Positions 14,300 through 23,709 of a stretch of DNA of 64,000 nucleotides are shown here, piece after piece. Numbering within the stretch: position 1 is the first letter of the stretch; every line of letters starts with the position of its first letter. The stretch lies in contig MKVK01000019.1 of assembly GCA_001898825.1 (NCBI GenBank), positions 62,001 through 126,000 of the forward strand. Direction: 5' to 3'. The DNA comes from Magnetospirillum sp. 64-120. Lineage in GTDB: Bacteria > Pseudomonadota > Alphaproteobacteria > Rhodospirillales > Magnetospirillaceae. The notes beneath the pieces were generated by a model. That model did no database searches. It worked only from the letters and a program-made list of their open reading frames with translations, and was not told where the DNA came from. Position numbers and translations under genes: made by a program.

Positions 14300-16783
14300 A
14301 TGGAGCCGGGGGCCCGCCATTCCGGCTGTACCGTCCTGGTGGTCGAGGACAACCCCGGCGACGCCCGGCTGGTCGAGCTTTACCTGATCGAGGACGCCGC
14401 GACGGCCTTCACGGTGATGAAGGCCGCCCTGCTTTCCGAAGCTCTGGACATTTTGGCCCAACATCGCGTCGACGTGGTTCTGCTGGACCTGTCGTTGCCC
14501 GATTCCTTCGGCATGGACACCCTGGACCGCCTGCGCGCCGCCTCGCCTTTCGTTCCGGTGGTGGTGCTGACCGGCACCAACGACGAAGAACTGGCGCTGA
14601 AGGCGCTGCGTCAGGGGGCTCAGGATTATCTGGTCAAGGGCCAAGGCGACGGCGACCTGGTGCGCCGCGCCATCTTTTACGCCATGGAACGCACCAACGC
14701 CGCCGCCGCCCTGCGCCGCTCGGAAAGCCGTTTCAAGGCGTTGTTCGCCAATGCCGGGGTCGGCGTGGTGCTGACCGACGCAGATGGTCGGGTGGTCGAA
14801 GTCAACCCCGCGTTCCTGAGCATGGTGGGCTATCAGGCGGACGAATTGCGCGGCGGCCTGTTGCGCGACATCACCCACCCGGAAGACCAGGGGCTGAACG
14901 AAGGGCTGCGCGGCGAGGTGTTGGCCGGCACCCGCGACGGCTTTCAGCTGACCAAGCGCTATGTAGCCAAGGACGGCCGTGTCGTCTGGGCCAAGCTGAA
15001 CTGCAAGGTCATGCACGAAACCGACGGTGACCAGCCCTATACGGTCACGGTGATCGAGGACATCACCGAAAGAAAAAGGCTGGAAGACAACATGCGTCTG
15101 GCCGCCACCGTCTACGAGAATTCCGGCGACGGCCTGTTCGTCACCGATGCCAACAACCACATCGTTCACGTCAATCCCGCCTTCACCCAGATCACCGGCT
15201 ACCAGCCGGCCGAAGTGATCGGCAAGAACCCGCGCATTCTGGCGTCGGGGCGTCATGACCGCGAATTCTTCGCGCAATTGTGGGGCTCGCTGCTGGAAAA
15301 CGGAAAATGGCAGGGCGAGGTGTGGGATCGTCGCAAGGACGGCGAAATGTTCGCCGGCTGGCAGAACATCGCCGTGGTCCGCGACGCCGACGGCAAGCTG
15401 CAAAACTTCGTCGCCGTGCTGTCCGACATCACGTCGCGCAAGCAGATGGAAGAACGGCTGTCCTATGCCGCCAACCACGACCCGCTGACCAAGCTGCCCA
15501 ACCGGACGCTGTTCCACGAACGTCTGAACCGGGCCATCGCCCGCGCCCAGCGCAACCATCAGCTGGTGGCGCTGTTGTTCATCGACCTGGACCGCTTCAA
15601 GCAGGTCAACGACACCATGGGCCATCTGGCCGGCGACATGCTGTTGCAGCAGGTGGCGGAACGCCTGTCGGGCTGCATCCGCCAGGGCGACACGGTGGCG
15701 CGCCTTTCGGGGGACGAGTTCACCATCATCTTGGAAGACGTCCAGGACCCGCGGGACGCCGCCGTGGTCGCCCACAAGGTGTTGCGGGTGATGTTCGAGC
15801 CGGTCCAGCTTAGCGCCGGCGAGGCGCATATTTCGTCGTCCATCGGCGTGGCGCTTTATCCCACCGATGCCGGCGATCCCAATACTTTGCTGAAGCTGGC
15901 GGACGCGGCCATGTATCGGGCCAAGAACCTGGGGCGCAACGGTTGCCAGTTCCATTCCGAGGTGGTCAACGCCCAGGCCTTCGAGCGCCTGGCCCTGGAA
16001 AACGCCTTGCGGGCGGCGGTCGCCGACAACCAGTTCCTGTTGCATTACCAGCCCATCTACGACGTCAAGACCGGCCGGGCGGTGGCGGTCGAGGCGCTGC
16101 TGCGCTGGCGCCATCCGGAAGTGGGGGTGGTCGCTCCCAACCAGTTCCTGGCGGTGGCGGAAGAAACCGGCCTGCTGGTTCCCATCGGCAATTGGGTGTT
16201 CGACCAGGCCTGCCGCCAGGTCAAGGCCTGGCGTGATGCCGGGGCCGACGAATTGCGGCTGCACGTCAACCTGTCGGCCCGCCAACTGCGCCAGCCCGAT
16301 TTGATCGAGCGCATCGCCGGCGCGTTGGAGTTGTCGCGCCTGCCGCCCCATGCCCTGGTGCTGGAAGTCCAGGAAAGCTGCGTGGTCGACAAATCCTTTG
16401 ATCCCACTGCGCTGTTCGCCCGACTGGCGGCTTTGGGCGTCGGTCTGGCCATCGACGAATTCGGGTCGGGTTATTCGTCCTTTGCCTTCCTGCGCCGCTT
16501 GCCGGTGACCATCATCAAGGTGTCGCAAGGCTTCGTGCGCAACCTTGCCACCGCCGATGATTCCGAAATCGTCACCGCCATCGTCGCCCTGGCCCGTGGC
16601 CTGCACATGACGGTGGTGGCGCCCGGGATCGAAAGCAAGGCGCAGCTGGACCTCTTGGTTCACTTCGGCTGCGACACGGTTCAGGGCTTCTTGCTGGCCA
16701 AGCCCGGAGCCACCGACGATGTCGGCGCCCTGTTGGGCGGAAAACACGTGCCGGCTGCTTTGCAAAGTCAGGATCACCGATGA
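14300..16783 (+). CDS. Receiver-PAS-PAS-GGDEF-EAL protein with a degenerate EAL domain
   Basis: An 827-residue cytoplasmic c-di-GMP protein. Receiver at about 10-125 ([28 protein letters not shown]), two PAS domains (about 140-255 and 265-380), GGDEF at about 390-545 and EAL at about 560-815. The diguanylate cyclase site reads ARLSGDEF with the inhibitory RQGD I-site upstream, so synthesis of c-di-GMP is plausible. The EAL motif is kept as VEALLRW, but metal-site residues are altered: DEFGSG instead of DDFGTG, IKVSQ instead of IKID, and APGIE instead of AEGVE. Phosphodiesterase activity is therefore unlikely and the domain may only bind c-di-GMP. Its stop overlaps the next start. Confidence 0.93.
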   Translation: MEPGARHSGCTVLVVEDNPGDARLVELYLIEDAATAFTVMKAALLSEALDILAQHRVDVVLLDLSLPDSFGMDTLDRLRAASPFVPVVVLTGTNDEELALKALRQGAQDYLVKGQGDGDLVRRAIFYAMERTNAAAALRRSESRFKALFANAGVGVVLTDADGRVVEVNPAFLSMVGYQADELRGGLLRDITHPEDQGLNEGLRGEVLAGTRDGFQLTKRYVAKDGRVVWAKLNCKVMHETDGDQPYTVTVIEDITERKRLEDNMRLAATVYENSGDGLFVTDANNHIVHVNPAFTQITGYQPAEVIGKNPRILASGRHDREFFAQLWGSLLENGKWQGEVWDRRKDGEMFAGWQNIAVVRDADGKLQNFVAVLSDITSRKQMEERLSYAANHDPLTKLPNRTLFHERLNRAIARAQRNHQLVALLFIDLDRFKQVNDTMGHLAGDMLLQQVAERLSGCIRQGDTVARLSGDEFTIILEDVQDPRDAAVVAHKVLRVMFEPVQLSAGEAHISSSIGVALYPTDAGDPNTLLKLADAAMYRAKNLGRNGCQFHSEVVNAQAFERLALENALRAAVADNQFLLHYQPIYDVKTGRAVAVEALLRWRHPEVGVVAPNQFLAVAEETGLLVPIGNWVFDQACRQVKAWRDAGADELRLHVNLSARQLRQPDLIERIAGALELSRLPPHALVLEVQESCVVDKSFDPTALFARLAALGVGLAIDEFGSGYSSFAFLRRLPVTIIKVSQGFVRNLATADDSEIVTAIVALARGLHMTVVAPGIESKAQLDLLVHFGCDTVQGFLLAKPGATDDVGALLGGKHVPAALQSQDHR

Positions 16784-17598
16784 AACTGGTGCGTTGGGGT
16801 GCGGCCGGGGCCGAAAAGCCCGGTCTGATCGACGACAAGGGGCTGTTGCGCGACTTGTCGGGGGTGGTCGGCGACATCGCTGCCGACATGGACGTGGCTC
16901 GTCTGTCCGCCATCGACCCGGCCACGCTGCCGCTGGTGGGGAACGACGCCCGGCTGGGGGTGCCGTTGACCGGCATCGGCAATCTGGTGTGCATCGGTCT
17001 GAACTATCGTGACCATGCCGCCGAGACCGGGCTGGCCCTGCCGGCCGAACCGGTGGTGTTTTCCAAGCATACCGGCGCCTTGGCCGGTCCCTTCGACCCG
17101 CTGACCATTCCGCCCGGCACCACCAAGCTGGACTGGGAATGCGAATTGGCGGTGGTGGTGGGCAAGCGCTGTTCGCAGGTCGACGAAGCCCGGGCCCTGG
17201 ACCACGTCTTCGGTTACATGGCCGCCAACGACGTTTCGGCACGCGACTGGCAGATGGATCGCGGCGGCCAGTGGATCAAGGGCAAGTCGGGGCCGGGCTT
17301 CTGCCCGCTGGGGCCGTGGCTGGTTACCGCCGACCAGGTGGCCGACCCGCAGGAATTGGGGCTGTGGACCAGCGTCAACGGCACCCGCAAGCAGGATGGC
17401 AACACCCGGGACATGGTGTTCGGTGTCGCTTTCCTGCTGTCTTATCTGTCGCGCTTCATGACGCTTTTGCCCGGTGACGTGGTGCTGACCGGCACGCCGG
17501 CCGGCGTCGGCCTGGGCAAGGGCGAGTTCCTGGCCCCGGGCGACGTCATGGAAGTGGGCGTCCAAGGCCTGGGCAGCCAGAAGATCGTGCTGACTTGA
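16780..17598 (+). CDS. Fumarylacetoacetate hydrolase family protein
   Basis: A 272-residue FAH-fold enzyme. The divalent metal ligands are visible as E120 and E122 (DWECELAVV) and D151 (ANDVSARDWQ); LVCIGLNYRDHAAE and LTGTPAGVG are family signatures. Such proteins cleave or isomerise C-C bonds in beta-diketo acids (for example 2-hydroxyhepta-2,4-diene-1,7-dioate isomerase, acylpyruvase, oxaloacetate decarboxylase). The exact substrate cannot be fixed from sequence. Overlaps the upstream signalling gene by 4 bases and the downstream transporter gene by 4 bases. Confidence 0.9.
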   Translation: MKLVRWGAAGAEKPGLIDDKGLLRDLSGVVGDIAADMDVARLSAIDPATLPLVGNDARLGVPLTGIGNLVCIGLNYRDHAAETGLALPAEPVVFSKHTGALAGPFDPLTIPPGTTKLDWECELAVVVGKRCSQVDEARALDHVFGYMAANDVSARDWQMDRGGQWIKGKSGPGFCPLGPWLVTADQVADPQELGLWTSVNGTRKQDGNTRDMVFGVAFLLSYLSRFMTLLPGDVVLTGTPAGVGLGKGEFLAPGDVMEVGVQGLGSQKIVLT

Positions 17599-18461
17599 CG
17601 CTGTCGCCAAGCCAAAAGGGTTTGGCCGCGTTGATCTTGGGGGCGGTGGCCATCGGCTTCGCCCCCATTTTCGTCCGCCTGTCGGAAGTGGGGCCGGTGG
17701 CTACCGGCTTTCATCGCCTGTTCTGGTCGCTGCCGGTCTTCGCCGTCCTGCTGCGGCTGCGTCCGGTGGTCCGCCCCGATGCGGCGCAATGGCGGGTGAT
17801 GGCGGCGTCAGGCGCGTTCTTCGCCGGCGACATGATCGTCTGGCATCTGGGGATCATGCTGACCAGCGTCGCCAACGCGTCGCTGTTCACCAACATGGCC
17901 CCCATCTTCGTCGCCCTGGCCCTGTGGCTGATCTGGGGCAGGCGGCCGTCCTTGCGCTTTGCTTTGGCTTTGGCGGTGACGGTGGCGGGCGCCGCCGCGC
18001 TGGTCGGCGGCGCGGTGGACCTGTCCCCCCGACGTCTGGCCGGTGACGGCCTGTCCCTGGCTTCGGGACTGTTCTATGCCGGCTACATCCTGGCGGTGGG
18101 GCGCGCCCGCGAGGGCTTGTCCACGCCGGTGCTGATGGCGGTCGGCGGCGCGGTGGCCGCCGTGTTGATCCTGGCCGCCGCCCTGGCATTGGGCGAACAG
18201 GTGTGGCCGACCACCTGGTCCGGCTGGGCGGTGGTCCTGGGGCTGGCCTTGGTGTCGCAATGCGCCGGCCAGGGGTTGATCGCTTGGGGACTGGCCCATG
18301 TGTCCACCAGTTTCGGCGCCGTCGTCTTGCTGCTGCAGCCGGTGGTCGCCGTGTTGGTGGCCTGGGCGCTGTTCGGCGAGACTTTGGGGTCCATTCAGGT
18401 CTTGGGGGCCATGGTGGTGCTGGCGGGCATTCATCTCGCCCGACGGGCGAACCGCTCTTGA
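17595..18461 (+). CDS. EamA/DMT-family transporter
   Basis: A 288-residue inner-membrane protein with ten hydrophobic helices in two EamA repeats; the second repeat ends with VVLLLQPVVAVLVAWALFGE, the typical EamA end motif. Drug/metabolite transporters export amino acids, metabolites or toxins; no substrate can be inferred. It starts with TTG overlapping the stop of the FAH gene, so translation is coupled. Confidence 0.9.
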   Translation: MTLSPSQKGLAALILGAVAIGFAPIFVRLSEVGPVATGFHRLFWSLPVFAVLLRLRPVVRPDAAQWRVMAASGAFFAGDMIVWHLGIMLTSVANASLFTNMAPIFVALALWLIWGRRPSLRFALALAVTVAGAAALVGGAVDLSPRRLAGDGLSLASGLFYAGYILAVGRAREGLSTPVLMAVGGAVAAVLILAAALALGEQVWPTTWSGWAVVLGLALVSQCAGQGLIAWGLAHVSTSFGAVVLLLQPVVAVLVAWALFGETLGSIQVLGAMVVLAGIHLARRANRS

Positions 18462-18492
18462 CGATTTTCACAGGTTGTGTCCACCATCCGGT

Positions 18493-19245
18493 ATGACCAA
18501 AGAAGAAGCCGCCACCGCCGTTCCAGACCCCGCCACCGACCCTCGGACCCGCGTTTCCGATCGGGTGGCGGATCGTATTCTTGCTCGCATCGCCAGTGGC
18601 GAATGGCCGGTGGGCCAGCGTCTGCCCGGTGAACGTCAACTGGCCGAAGACATGGGGGTGTCGCGGGTGTCGGTACGCGCCGCCCTGCAGACCCTGAAGA
18701 CCCAAGGCTTGCTGGACGCGGTCCAGGGCGGCGGCACCCGGGTGGTGGCCAACGCCGCCTGCATGGACGCGTCGCTGGCGCAATTGGTGCGCGCCAACCA
18801 TGAAACCCTGGCCGACCTGGCCGAGATCCGTGGTCAGATCGAAGTGTGGGCGGCCCGGCGCGCCGCCGAGAACGCGACAGAGGCCAATCTGGCCGAACTG
18901 GCCGAGGTGATGGCGGCGACCGAAGCCGACATCGCCGCCGGAAAGCACAAGACCGAAAACGACATCCGTTTCCATCTGGCGGTGGCCAAGGCCTCGGGGT
19001 CCACCGTCTACATGCATGTGATGGGGGTGTTCCGCGGCATCTTGCAGCAGATGCTGGATTATCACCGCTACGAGATGTTCCCGACGCCCGAGGACGACCA
19101 GACCATCCTGGGCCATCACCGCGCCATCGTCGACAGTATCACCAAGCGTGATCCGGATCAGGCGGCTGCGGCCATGTCGGCCCATCTGGGGTGGGTCGTC
19201 GCCCGTTATCGGACCGTGCAAAGCCGCCGCAACGGCACGGCGTGA
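18493..19245 (+). CDS. GntR/FadR-family transcriptional regulator
   Basis: A 250-residue FadR-type regulator. The N-terminal winged helix has SGEWPVGQRLPGERQLAEDM and VSRVSVRAALQTL. The FCD ligand domain follows with the metal-binding positions in ENDIRFHLAVA and LGHHRAIVDSI. The ligand is probably a small carboxylate, as usual for this subfamily; inference. It lies between the DMT transporter and pyk on the same strand. Target genes are unknown. Confidence 0.9.
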   Translation: MTKEEAATAVPDPATDPRTRVSDRVADRILARIASGEWPVGQRLPGERQLAEDMGVSRVSVRAALQTLKTQGLLDAVQGGGTRVVANAACMDASLAQLVRANHETLADLAEIRGQIEVWAARRAAENATEANLAELAEVMAATEADIAAGKHKTENDIRFHLAVAKASGSTVYMHVMGVFRGILQQMLDYHRYEMFPTPEDDQTILGHHRAIVDSITKRDPDQAAAAMSAHLGWVVARYRTVQSRRNGTA

Positions 19246-19358
19246 CCTGGGACCACCCGAACAGGTTGGTGAAAACCGTCATCCGGGCGTGGTAGGCGGC
19301 TGCCTTCACCTCTGCTATGGTTCGGCCAGATAATCATGTCATGCCGATAGGACGGATG

Positions 19359-20804
19359 ATGCGCAGAACAAGAAAAGCCAAGATCATCGCCACGTTGGGC
19401 CCGGCCTCATCGACACCGCAGGCCATCGAAAGCCTGTTCCGGGCCGGCGCTGACGTTTTCCGGCTGAATTTCAGCCACGGCACCCATGCCGACCACCAGG
19501 AACGCTACGACACCATCCGGGCGTTGGAATACAAGGTCGGTCGTCCCATCGGCGTACTGGCCGATCTGCAAGGTCCCAAGTTGCGTGTCGGCAAGTTCGC
19601 CGACGGCAAGGTGCGTCTGGAAACCGGCGCCATGTTCCGCCTGGATCTGTCTCCCGAATTGGGCGATGCCAACCGGGCGCCGTTGCTGCACCCGGAAGTC
19701 TTCGCCGCCATGAATGTCGGCACCGAGTTGTTGCTGGATGACGGCAAGCTGCGGTTGCGCGTGGAAAAGCACGGTGGCGACTTCGCCGAGACCCGGGTCA
19801 TCGTCGGCGGCGAGCTGTCCAACCACAAGGGCGTCAACGTTCCCAACGTGGTGCTGCCCATCTCGCCCTTGACCGACAAGGACAAGGCCGATCTGGATTT
19901 CGCCGTCGACATGGGGGTGGACTGGATCGCGCTGTCCTTCGTCCAGCGTCCGGGCGACGTGCTGGAAGCCCGCAAGCTGATCAGCCGCAAGGTGGGCAGC
20001 CGGGTGCGCCTGCTGTCCAAGCTGGAAAAGCCCTCGGCCATCGACTTCCTGGACGAAATCGTCGAGTTGTCCGACGCCGTCATGGTGGCCCGTGGCGACC
20101 TGGGGGTGGAATGCCCGCCCGAATCGGTGCCGATCCTGCAAAAGCGCATCGTCAAATGTTGTCGTACCGCCGGCAAGCCGGTGGTGGTGGCGACCCAGAT
20201 GCTGGATTCCATGGTCCATTCGCCGTCGCCGACCCGGGCCGAGGCGTCCGACGTGGCCACCGCCATCTATGACGGCGCCGACGCGGTGATGCTGTCGGCG
20301 GAAACCGCCTCGGGCGATTATCCGGTGGACGCGGTGACCATGATGGACCGCATCATCAACCGGGTGGAAGCCGACGACCAGTACCGGGTGATCACTGACG
20401 CTTCGCGTTCGGCGCCGGAAAACACCACCCGCGACGCCATTTCCGCCGCCGCCCGCCAAGTGGCCCACACCCTGGGGGCGGCCGCCGTGGTCACCTTCAC
20501 CTCGTCCGGGTCCACCACCTTGCGCGCCGCCCGCGAACGGCCCGAACAGCCGGTGGTGTCCTTGACCTCGGGTCTGGAAGTGGCGCGCCAGCTGGCCCTG
20601 GTGTGGGGGGCCCATTGCGTGGTCAGCCACGACGTGCGCAGCTTCTCGGAAATGGTGCAGACGGCGGCGCGGACCGCCCAGGAAGAAGGCTTCGCCCGTC
20701 CCGGCGACCGCATCGTCATCACCGCCGGCGTCCCCTTCGGCTGCTCGGGAACCACCAACATCTTGCGGGTCGCCGCCATCGAGGAAAGCGGCGAAGTCCT
20801 GTAA
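19359..20804 (+). CDS. pyk: Pyruvate kinase
   Basis: A 481-residue pyruvate kinase, full length. FRLNFSHGTHADH, ADLQGPKLRVG, the metal and PEP site MVARGDLGVECPPE, and MLSAETASGDYP are all present; the C-terminal allosteric domain is complete. It converts phosphoenolpyruvate and ADP to pyruvate and ATP. The start at 19359 (MRRTRKAKI) is preferred because AGGA lies 6 bases upstream and relatives begin there; earlier in-frame ATGs exist at 19317, 19341 and 19356. The stop overlaps the downstream transporter start by one base. Confidence 0.97.
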   Translation: MRRTRKAKIIATLGPASSTPQAIESLFRAGADVFRLNFSHGTHADHQERYDTIRALEYKVGRPIGVLADLQGPKLRVGKFADGKVRLETGAMFRLDLSPELGDANRAPLLHPEVFAAMNVGTELLLDDGKLRLRVEKHGGDFAETRVIVGGELSNHKGVNVPNVVLPISPLTDKDKADLDFAVDMGVDWIALSFVQRPGDVLEARKLISRKVGSRVRLLSKLEKPSAIDFLDEIVELSDAVMVARGDLGVECPPESVPILQKRIVKCCRTAGKPVVVATQMLDSMVHSPSPTRAEASDVATAIYDGADAVMLSAETASGDYPVDAVTMMDRIINRVEADDQYRVITDASRSAPENTTRDAISAAARQVAHTLGAAAVVTFTSSGSTTLRAARERPEQPVVSLTSGLEVARQLALVWGAHCVVSHDVRSFSEMVQTAARTAQEEGFARPGDRIVITAGVPFGCSGTTNILRVAAIEESGEVL

Positions 20805-22201
20805 TGGTGCTGTCCGTCCGTACCCTGCCCAAGCTTTTGGGCACCGGCCTGATGGTCTGTGCCGGGGGCGCCCTGTTGGCCCAGGTGGCGGGGATCGGTG
20901 CGGCGGGCGGCGGTGCCGCCGGTTGGGCTTTGCCCATCCTGCTGGCCACCATCGGGCTGTGGCTGGGCGGCTTCTTGCCCGACCACGTCACCGCCTTGGG
21001 CTTCTTCGCCCTGTTGCTGCTGTTCAAGCTGGCGCCGCCGGAAGTGGTGCTGTCGGGGTTCACCTCGTCCGCCCTGTGGCTGGTCCTGGCCGGTCTGGTG
21101 CTGGGCCTGGCCATGGAGGAAACCGGCTTGGCCAAGCGTGTCGCCACCTGGGGGCGGGGGCTGGAAGGCCTGTCCTATCCCCGTCTGGTGGCGGCGGTCT
21201 GCGCCCTGGGGCTGGCGGCCATCTTCTTCATGCCGTCGGCCACCGGGCGCATCTTGATGTTGCTGGCCATCGTCGGGCCGCTTGCCGTGCATCTGGGCTA
21301 TCGTCCCGGCACCCGTGGCCATACCGGGCTGATGCTGGCCACCGCGTTTGGCACTTTCATGCCGGCCTTTTCGGTGCTGCCGTCCAACGTGCCCAACATG
21401 GTTCTGGCCGGCACCTTGGAAAAGCTGACCGGCCACACCCTGACCTTCATGGATTTCCTGATCCTGCATTTCCCGGTCCTGGGCTTGGGCCGCGCCTTGG
21501 CGGTGTGGGGTTTGATCTGCCTGCTGTACCACGACAAGCCCGGCCCCATCGAAGGCGAAGGGGTGGCGGCGGCTGGCCCCATGAGCAGTGGCGAGAAGCG
21601 CCTGACCATTATCTTGGTGGTGGCGGTGTCGCTGTGGGTCACGGACAGCCTGCACCACATCTCGCCGGCTTGGGTGGCGCTGGCCGGGGCGGTGCTGTGC
21701 CTGACCCCGGGCTTGGGCATGCTGGGGCGTGATTCGTTCAAGAAGATCAATGCCGCCATGCTGTTCCACATCGCCGCCGTCATCGGCCTGGGTGCCGTCG
21801 CCAACAAGCTGGGTTTGGGCGTCTGGATGGCGGAAGCCATCCTGGGCTGGATGCCGCTGTCGGGGCAGGGGGACTTTCATGACTGGGCGGTGCTGGTGAT
21901 CATGCCCATGCTGCTGGGCGTCCTGACCACGGCACCCGGCGTGCCGGCGGTGCTGGTGCCCATGTCCGACGTGCTGGCGGCGCGCTCGGGCTTTTCGGTG
22001 GTCAGCATCGCCATGCTGCAGGTTCCCGGCCTGTCCACCATCCTGTTGCCCCATCAGGTGCCGCCATTGATGGCCGCCATCCCTGTTTCCGGCGTCGCCT
22101 ATCACGAATTCGTCCGCATGTGCCTGTTGCTGGCCGGCATCGCCCTGGTGGTGCTGTTGCCGCTGGATGCGCTGTGGTGGATGGTGTTGGGCAAGCTTTA
22201 G
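20804..22201 (+). CDS. SLC13/DASS-family anion symporter
   Basis: A 465-residue protein with about 11-12 membrane helices. FMPSATGRILMLLAI and the second half PVLVPMSDVLAARSGF resemble the two inverted substrate motifs of divalent anion:Na+ symporters (dicarboxylates, sulfate, phosphate). The exact anion is unknown. The ATG overlaps the pyk stop (TAATG), so it forms an operon with pyk, which would fit a C4-dicarboxylate or PEP-node role. Followed by a terminator hairpin that is the left copy of a duplicated element. Confidence 0.88.
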   Translation: MVLSVRTLPKLLGTGLMVCAGGALLAQVAGIGAAGGGAAGWALPILLATIGLWLGGFLPDHVTALGFFALLLLFKLAPPEVVLSGFTSSALWLVLAGLVLGLAMEETGLAKRVATWGRGLEGLSYPRLVAAVCALGLAAIFFMPSATGRILMLLAIVGPLAVHLGYRPGTRGHTGLMLATAFGTFMPAFSVLPSNVPNMVLAGTLEKLTGHTLTFMDFLILHFPVLGLGRALAVWGLICLLYHDKPGPIEGEGVAAAGPMSSGEKRLTIILVVAVSLWVTDSLHHISPAWVALAGAVLCLTPGLGMLGRDSFKKINAAMLFHIAAVIGLGAVANKLGLGVWMAEAILGWMPLSGQGDFHDWAVLVIMPMLLGVLTTAPGVPAVLVPMSDVLAARSGFSVVSIAMLQVPGLSTILLPHQVPPLMAAIPVSGVAYHEFVRMCLLLAGIALVVLLPLDALWWMVLGKL

Positions 22202-22212
22202 GGCTGAAAAGC

Positions 22213-22246
22213 AAAAAGGCCGGAGGGCTTACGCCGCTCCGGCCTT
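22213..22246. terminator. Terminator hairpin, left copy of a 34-bp direct repeat
   Basis: AAAAAGGCCGGAGGGCTT followed by R-CGCCGCTCCGGCCTT, identical to 23661-23694 except one base (A here, G there). Stem AAGGCCGGAG/CTCCGGCCTT. On the minus strand it ends in five Ts and lies 3 bases past the YaaC-family stop codon; on the plus strand the T-run is lost. Confidence 0.85.
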
Positions 22247-22249
22247 AGC

Positions 22250-23593
22250 TTAAATTGTGACAGGATAAAATCTAGATACTAGCCGCAACACAGATGGGAG
22301 AAAATTCTGCTCAAAGCACGATAGGTATGATCTCACAATTAGTGAACAATCGTGGTTCGCCTCATTCAAGAGGATGGTCCCCCATCTATCAGGAGAATAT
22401 CGCATTACATTGCTGAACATATTTGTAAGCAAGAAGTGGACGCAGAAATTGGGTAGTATAACTGGAAAGAATGGGTTTTCTATGTACCAGAATGCTCCTG
22501 CGGAATCAGAATGTAGGCATGCCTTTATTTTGTGTAGTTCAGAGGCGGCTACTGTAACGTAGTGTTTACCATTTTTCTCTGATATATTGCAGTTTGGAAA
22601 TGATCTCTGTATGTCGTCGTTGCTGGCCTTTGATTCTCCATCTCCGATTTCAAACGTCCATGATGATGCACGTGACTGTGATATTGTTAGAGGGTGTGTC
22701 CGGCCTTTGTTCTTTGTTATTATTTTGTAGTACTGTCTTATTTCAGGGATCATGCTTAATAGTGTCCCGGTTGTCGCGGACATTTTGCTATTATAAAATG
22801 CAATTATTGATTCGGTGTTGTCTTGTATTACCTCTGTATCTGAGTTTTTAATGATGCTAGTCGGAAAGGCTGTAAATAGTTCAGAGAAAGTACCAAGAGC
22901 CTGAGCTCCTCCAAATTGAACCTCCATTTTTTCAAGTAGAAAATTCGTTCCGTGCCCACCAGGTTTGCTTTCCAATGCGTATCGGATTGGGTTGTTTAGT
23001 ATCGAGACGGCAAAAGAGTACGCTGTCACTGAATAGAAATAATTCAGTGGCTTCGCCATAAGATCGCCATTTTTTCCGGAAAGGAATAGTTCTCTTCCTT
23101 GCCTTAGGCAGCTTCTAAGTTTAATTGCTTCATCATTTTTCAACCCAGATCCTTTTCCTGATCCGGATGTTAACTTTCTTATTTTATAAATACTTTTAAT
23201 TTCATCTGGATTTTCTAGACTTTCTGAAACATTTAGAAGGTCGGCTGTTGCTATGTTGCTGTTAATTTTTATTATTTGTAGTGGATCTTCTGATTCGATC
23301 CTTTTCGATACTTCATTCGTCAGGCGAGAATAATTTATTGCTCCGTTGAATTGGTCGTCTTTTTGTTCTATTAAGCTATTTGCTTTAAAAAAATTCTCTA
23401 TCTTGTTGTCAAAAGAATCTTTATTGTGTAGATGTTTCCACTGTTCTGTAAGTGACTTTCTTTTTTCATTAAATTCGTTCACATCGATATTTTTGTTGAA
23501 GAATGAATGTTCCTTGATGAATTCGATCGAAGGGCGATCATCAAAAATTCCGTCAAGCATCTGTTTTGCCGACGTGGAGTTTCCGGTGCTCAT
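22250..23593 (-). CDS. YaaC-family protein in an AT-rich insertion
   Basis: A 447-residue protein, strikingly AT-rich and with codon use unlike all its neighbours. The middle (LRQGRELFLSGKNGDLMAKP, LNYFYSVTAYSFAVSIL, GGHGTNF) and the C-terminal part (HFLLTNMFSNVMRYSPDRW) match the YaaC-like family, whose biochemical role is not known. The N-terminal 140 residues are polar and family-unspecific. AGGAGAGGG lies upstream of the ATG. The gene and its promoter fill the space between two copies of one terminator hairpin, so it is a recent single-gene acquisition. A defence role is possible but not shown by the sequence. Confidence 0.75.
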   Translation of the reverse strand: MSTGNSTSAKQMLDGIFDDRPSIEFIKEHSFFNKNIDVNEFNEKRKSLTEQWKHLHNKDSFDNKIENFFKANSLIEQKDDQFNGAINYSRLTNEVSKRIESEDPLQIIKINSNIATADLLNVSESLENPDEIKSIYKIRKLTSGSGKGSGLKNDEAIKLRSCLRQGRELFLSGKNGDLMAKPLNYFYSVTAYSFAVSILNNPIRYALESKPGGHGTNFLLEKMEVQFGGAQALGTFSELFTAFPTSIIKNSDTEVIQDNTESIIAFYNSKMSATTGTLLSMIPEIRQYYKIITKNKGRTHPLTISQSRASSWTFEIGDGESKASNDDIQRSFPNCNISEKNGKHYVTVAASELHKIKACLHSDSAGAFWYIENPFFPVILPNFCVHFLLTNMFSNVMRYSPDRWGTILLNEANHDCSLIVRSYLSCFEQNFLPSVLRLVSRFYPVTI

Positions 23594-23660
23594 TACCCTC
23601 TCCTGGGGAGTTGTTTGCCGCTATATTGTATTATTGAGTGTGATTTGGCGCGGTTCAACA

Positions 23661-23694
23661 AAAAAGGCCGGAGGGCTTGCGCCGCTCCGGCCTT
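23661..23694. terminator. Terminator hairpin, right copy of the 34-bp direct repeat (purS terminator)
   Basis: Same hairpin as 22213-22246, here with A-run and T-run on both sides, so it can end transcription in both directions. It lies 16 bases past the purS stop codon and is probably the ancestral copy. Confidence 0.85.
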
Positions 23695-23709
23695 TTTCGT
23701 TTGGCGCGC

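Noticed and set aside
13796..17242. Very long minus-strand open frame (over 1100 codons) opposite the response-regulator and GGDEF-EAL genes
   Set aside because: It is the antisense shadow of GC-rich coding DNA: its product is Q, H and G-rich without any family signature, and the plus strand encodes clear proteins.
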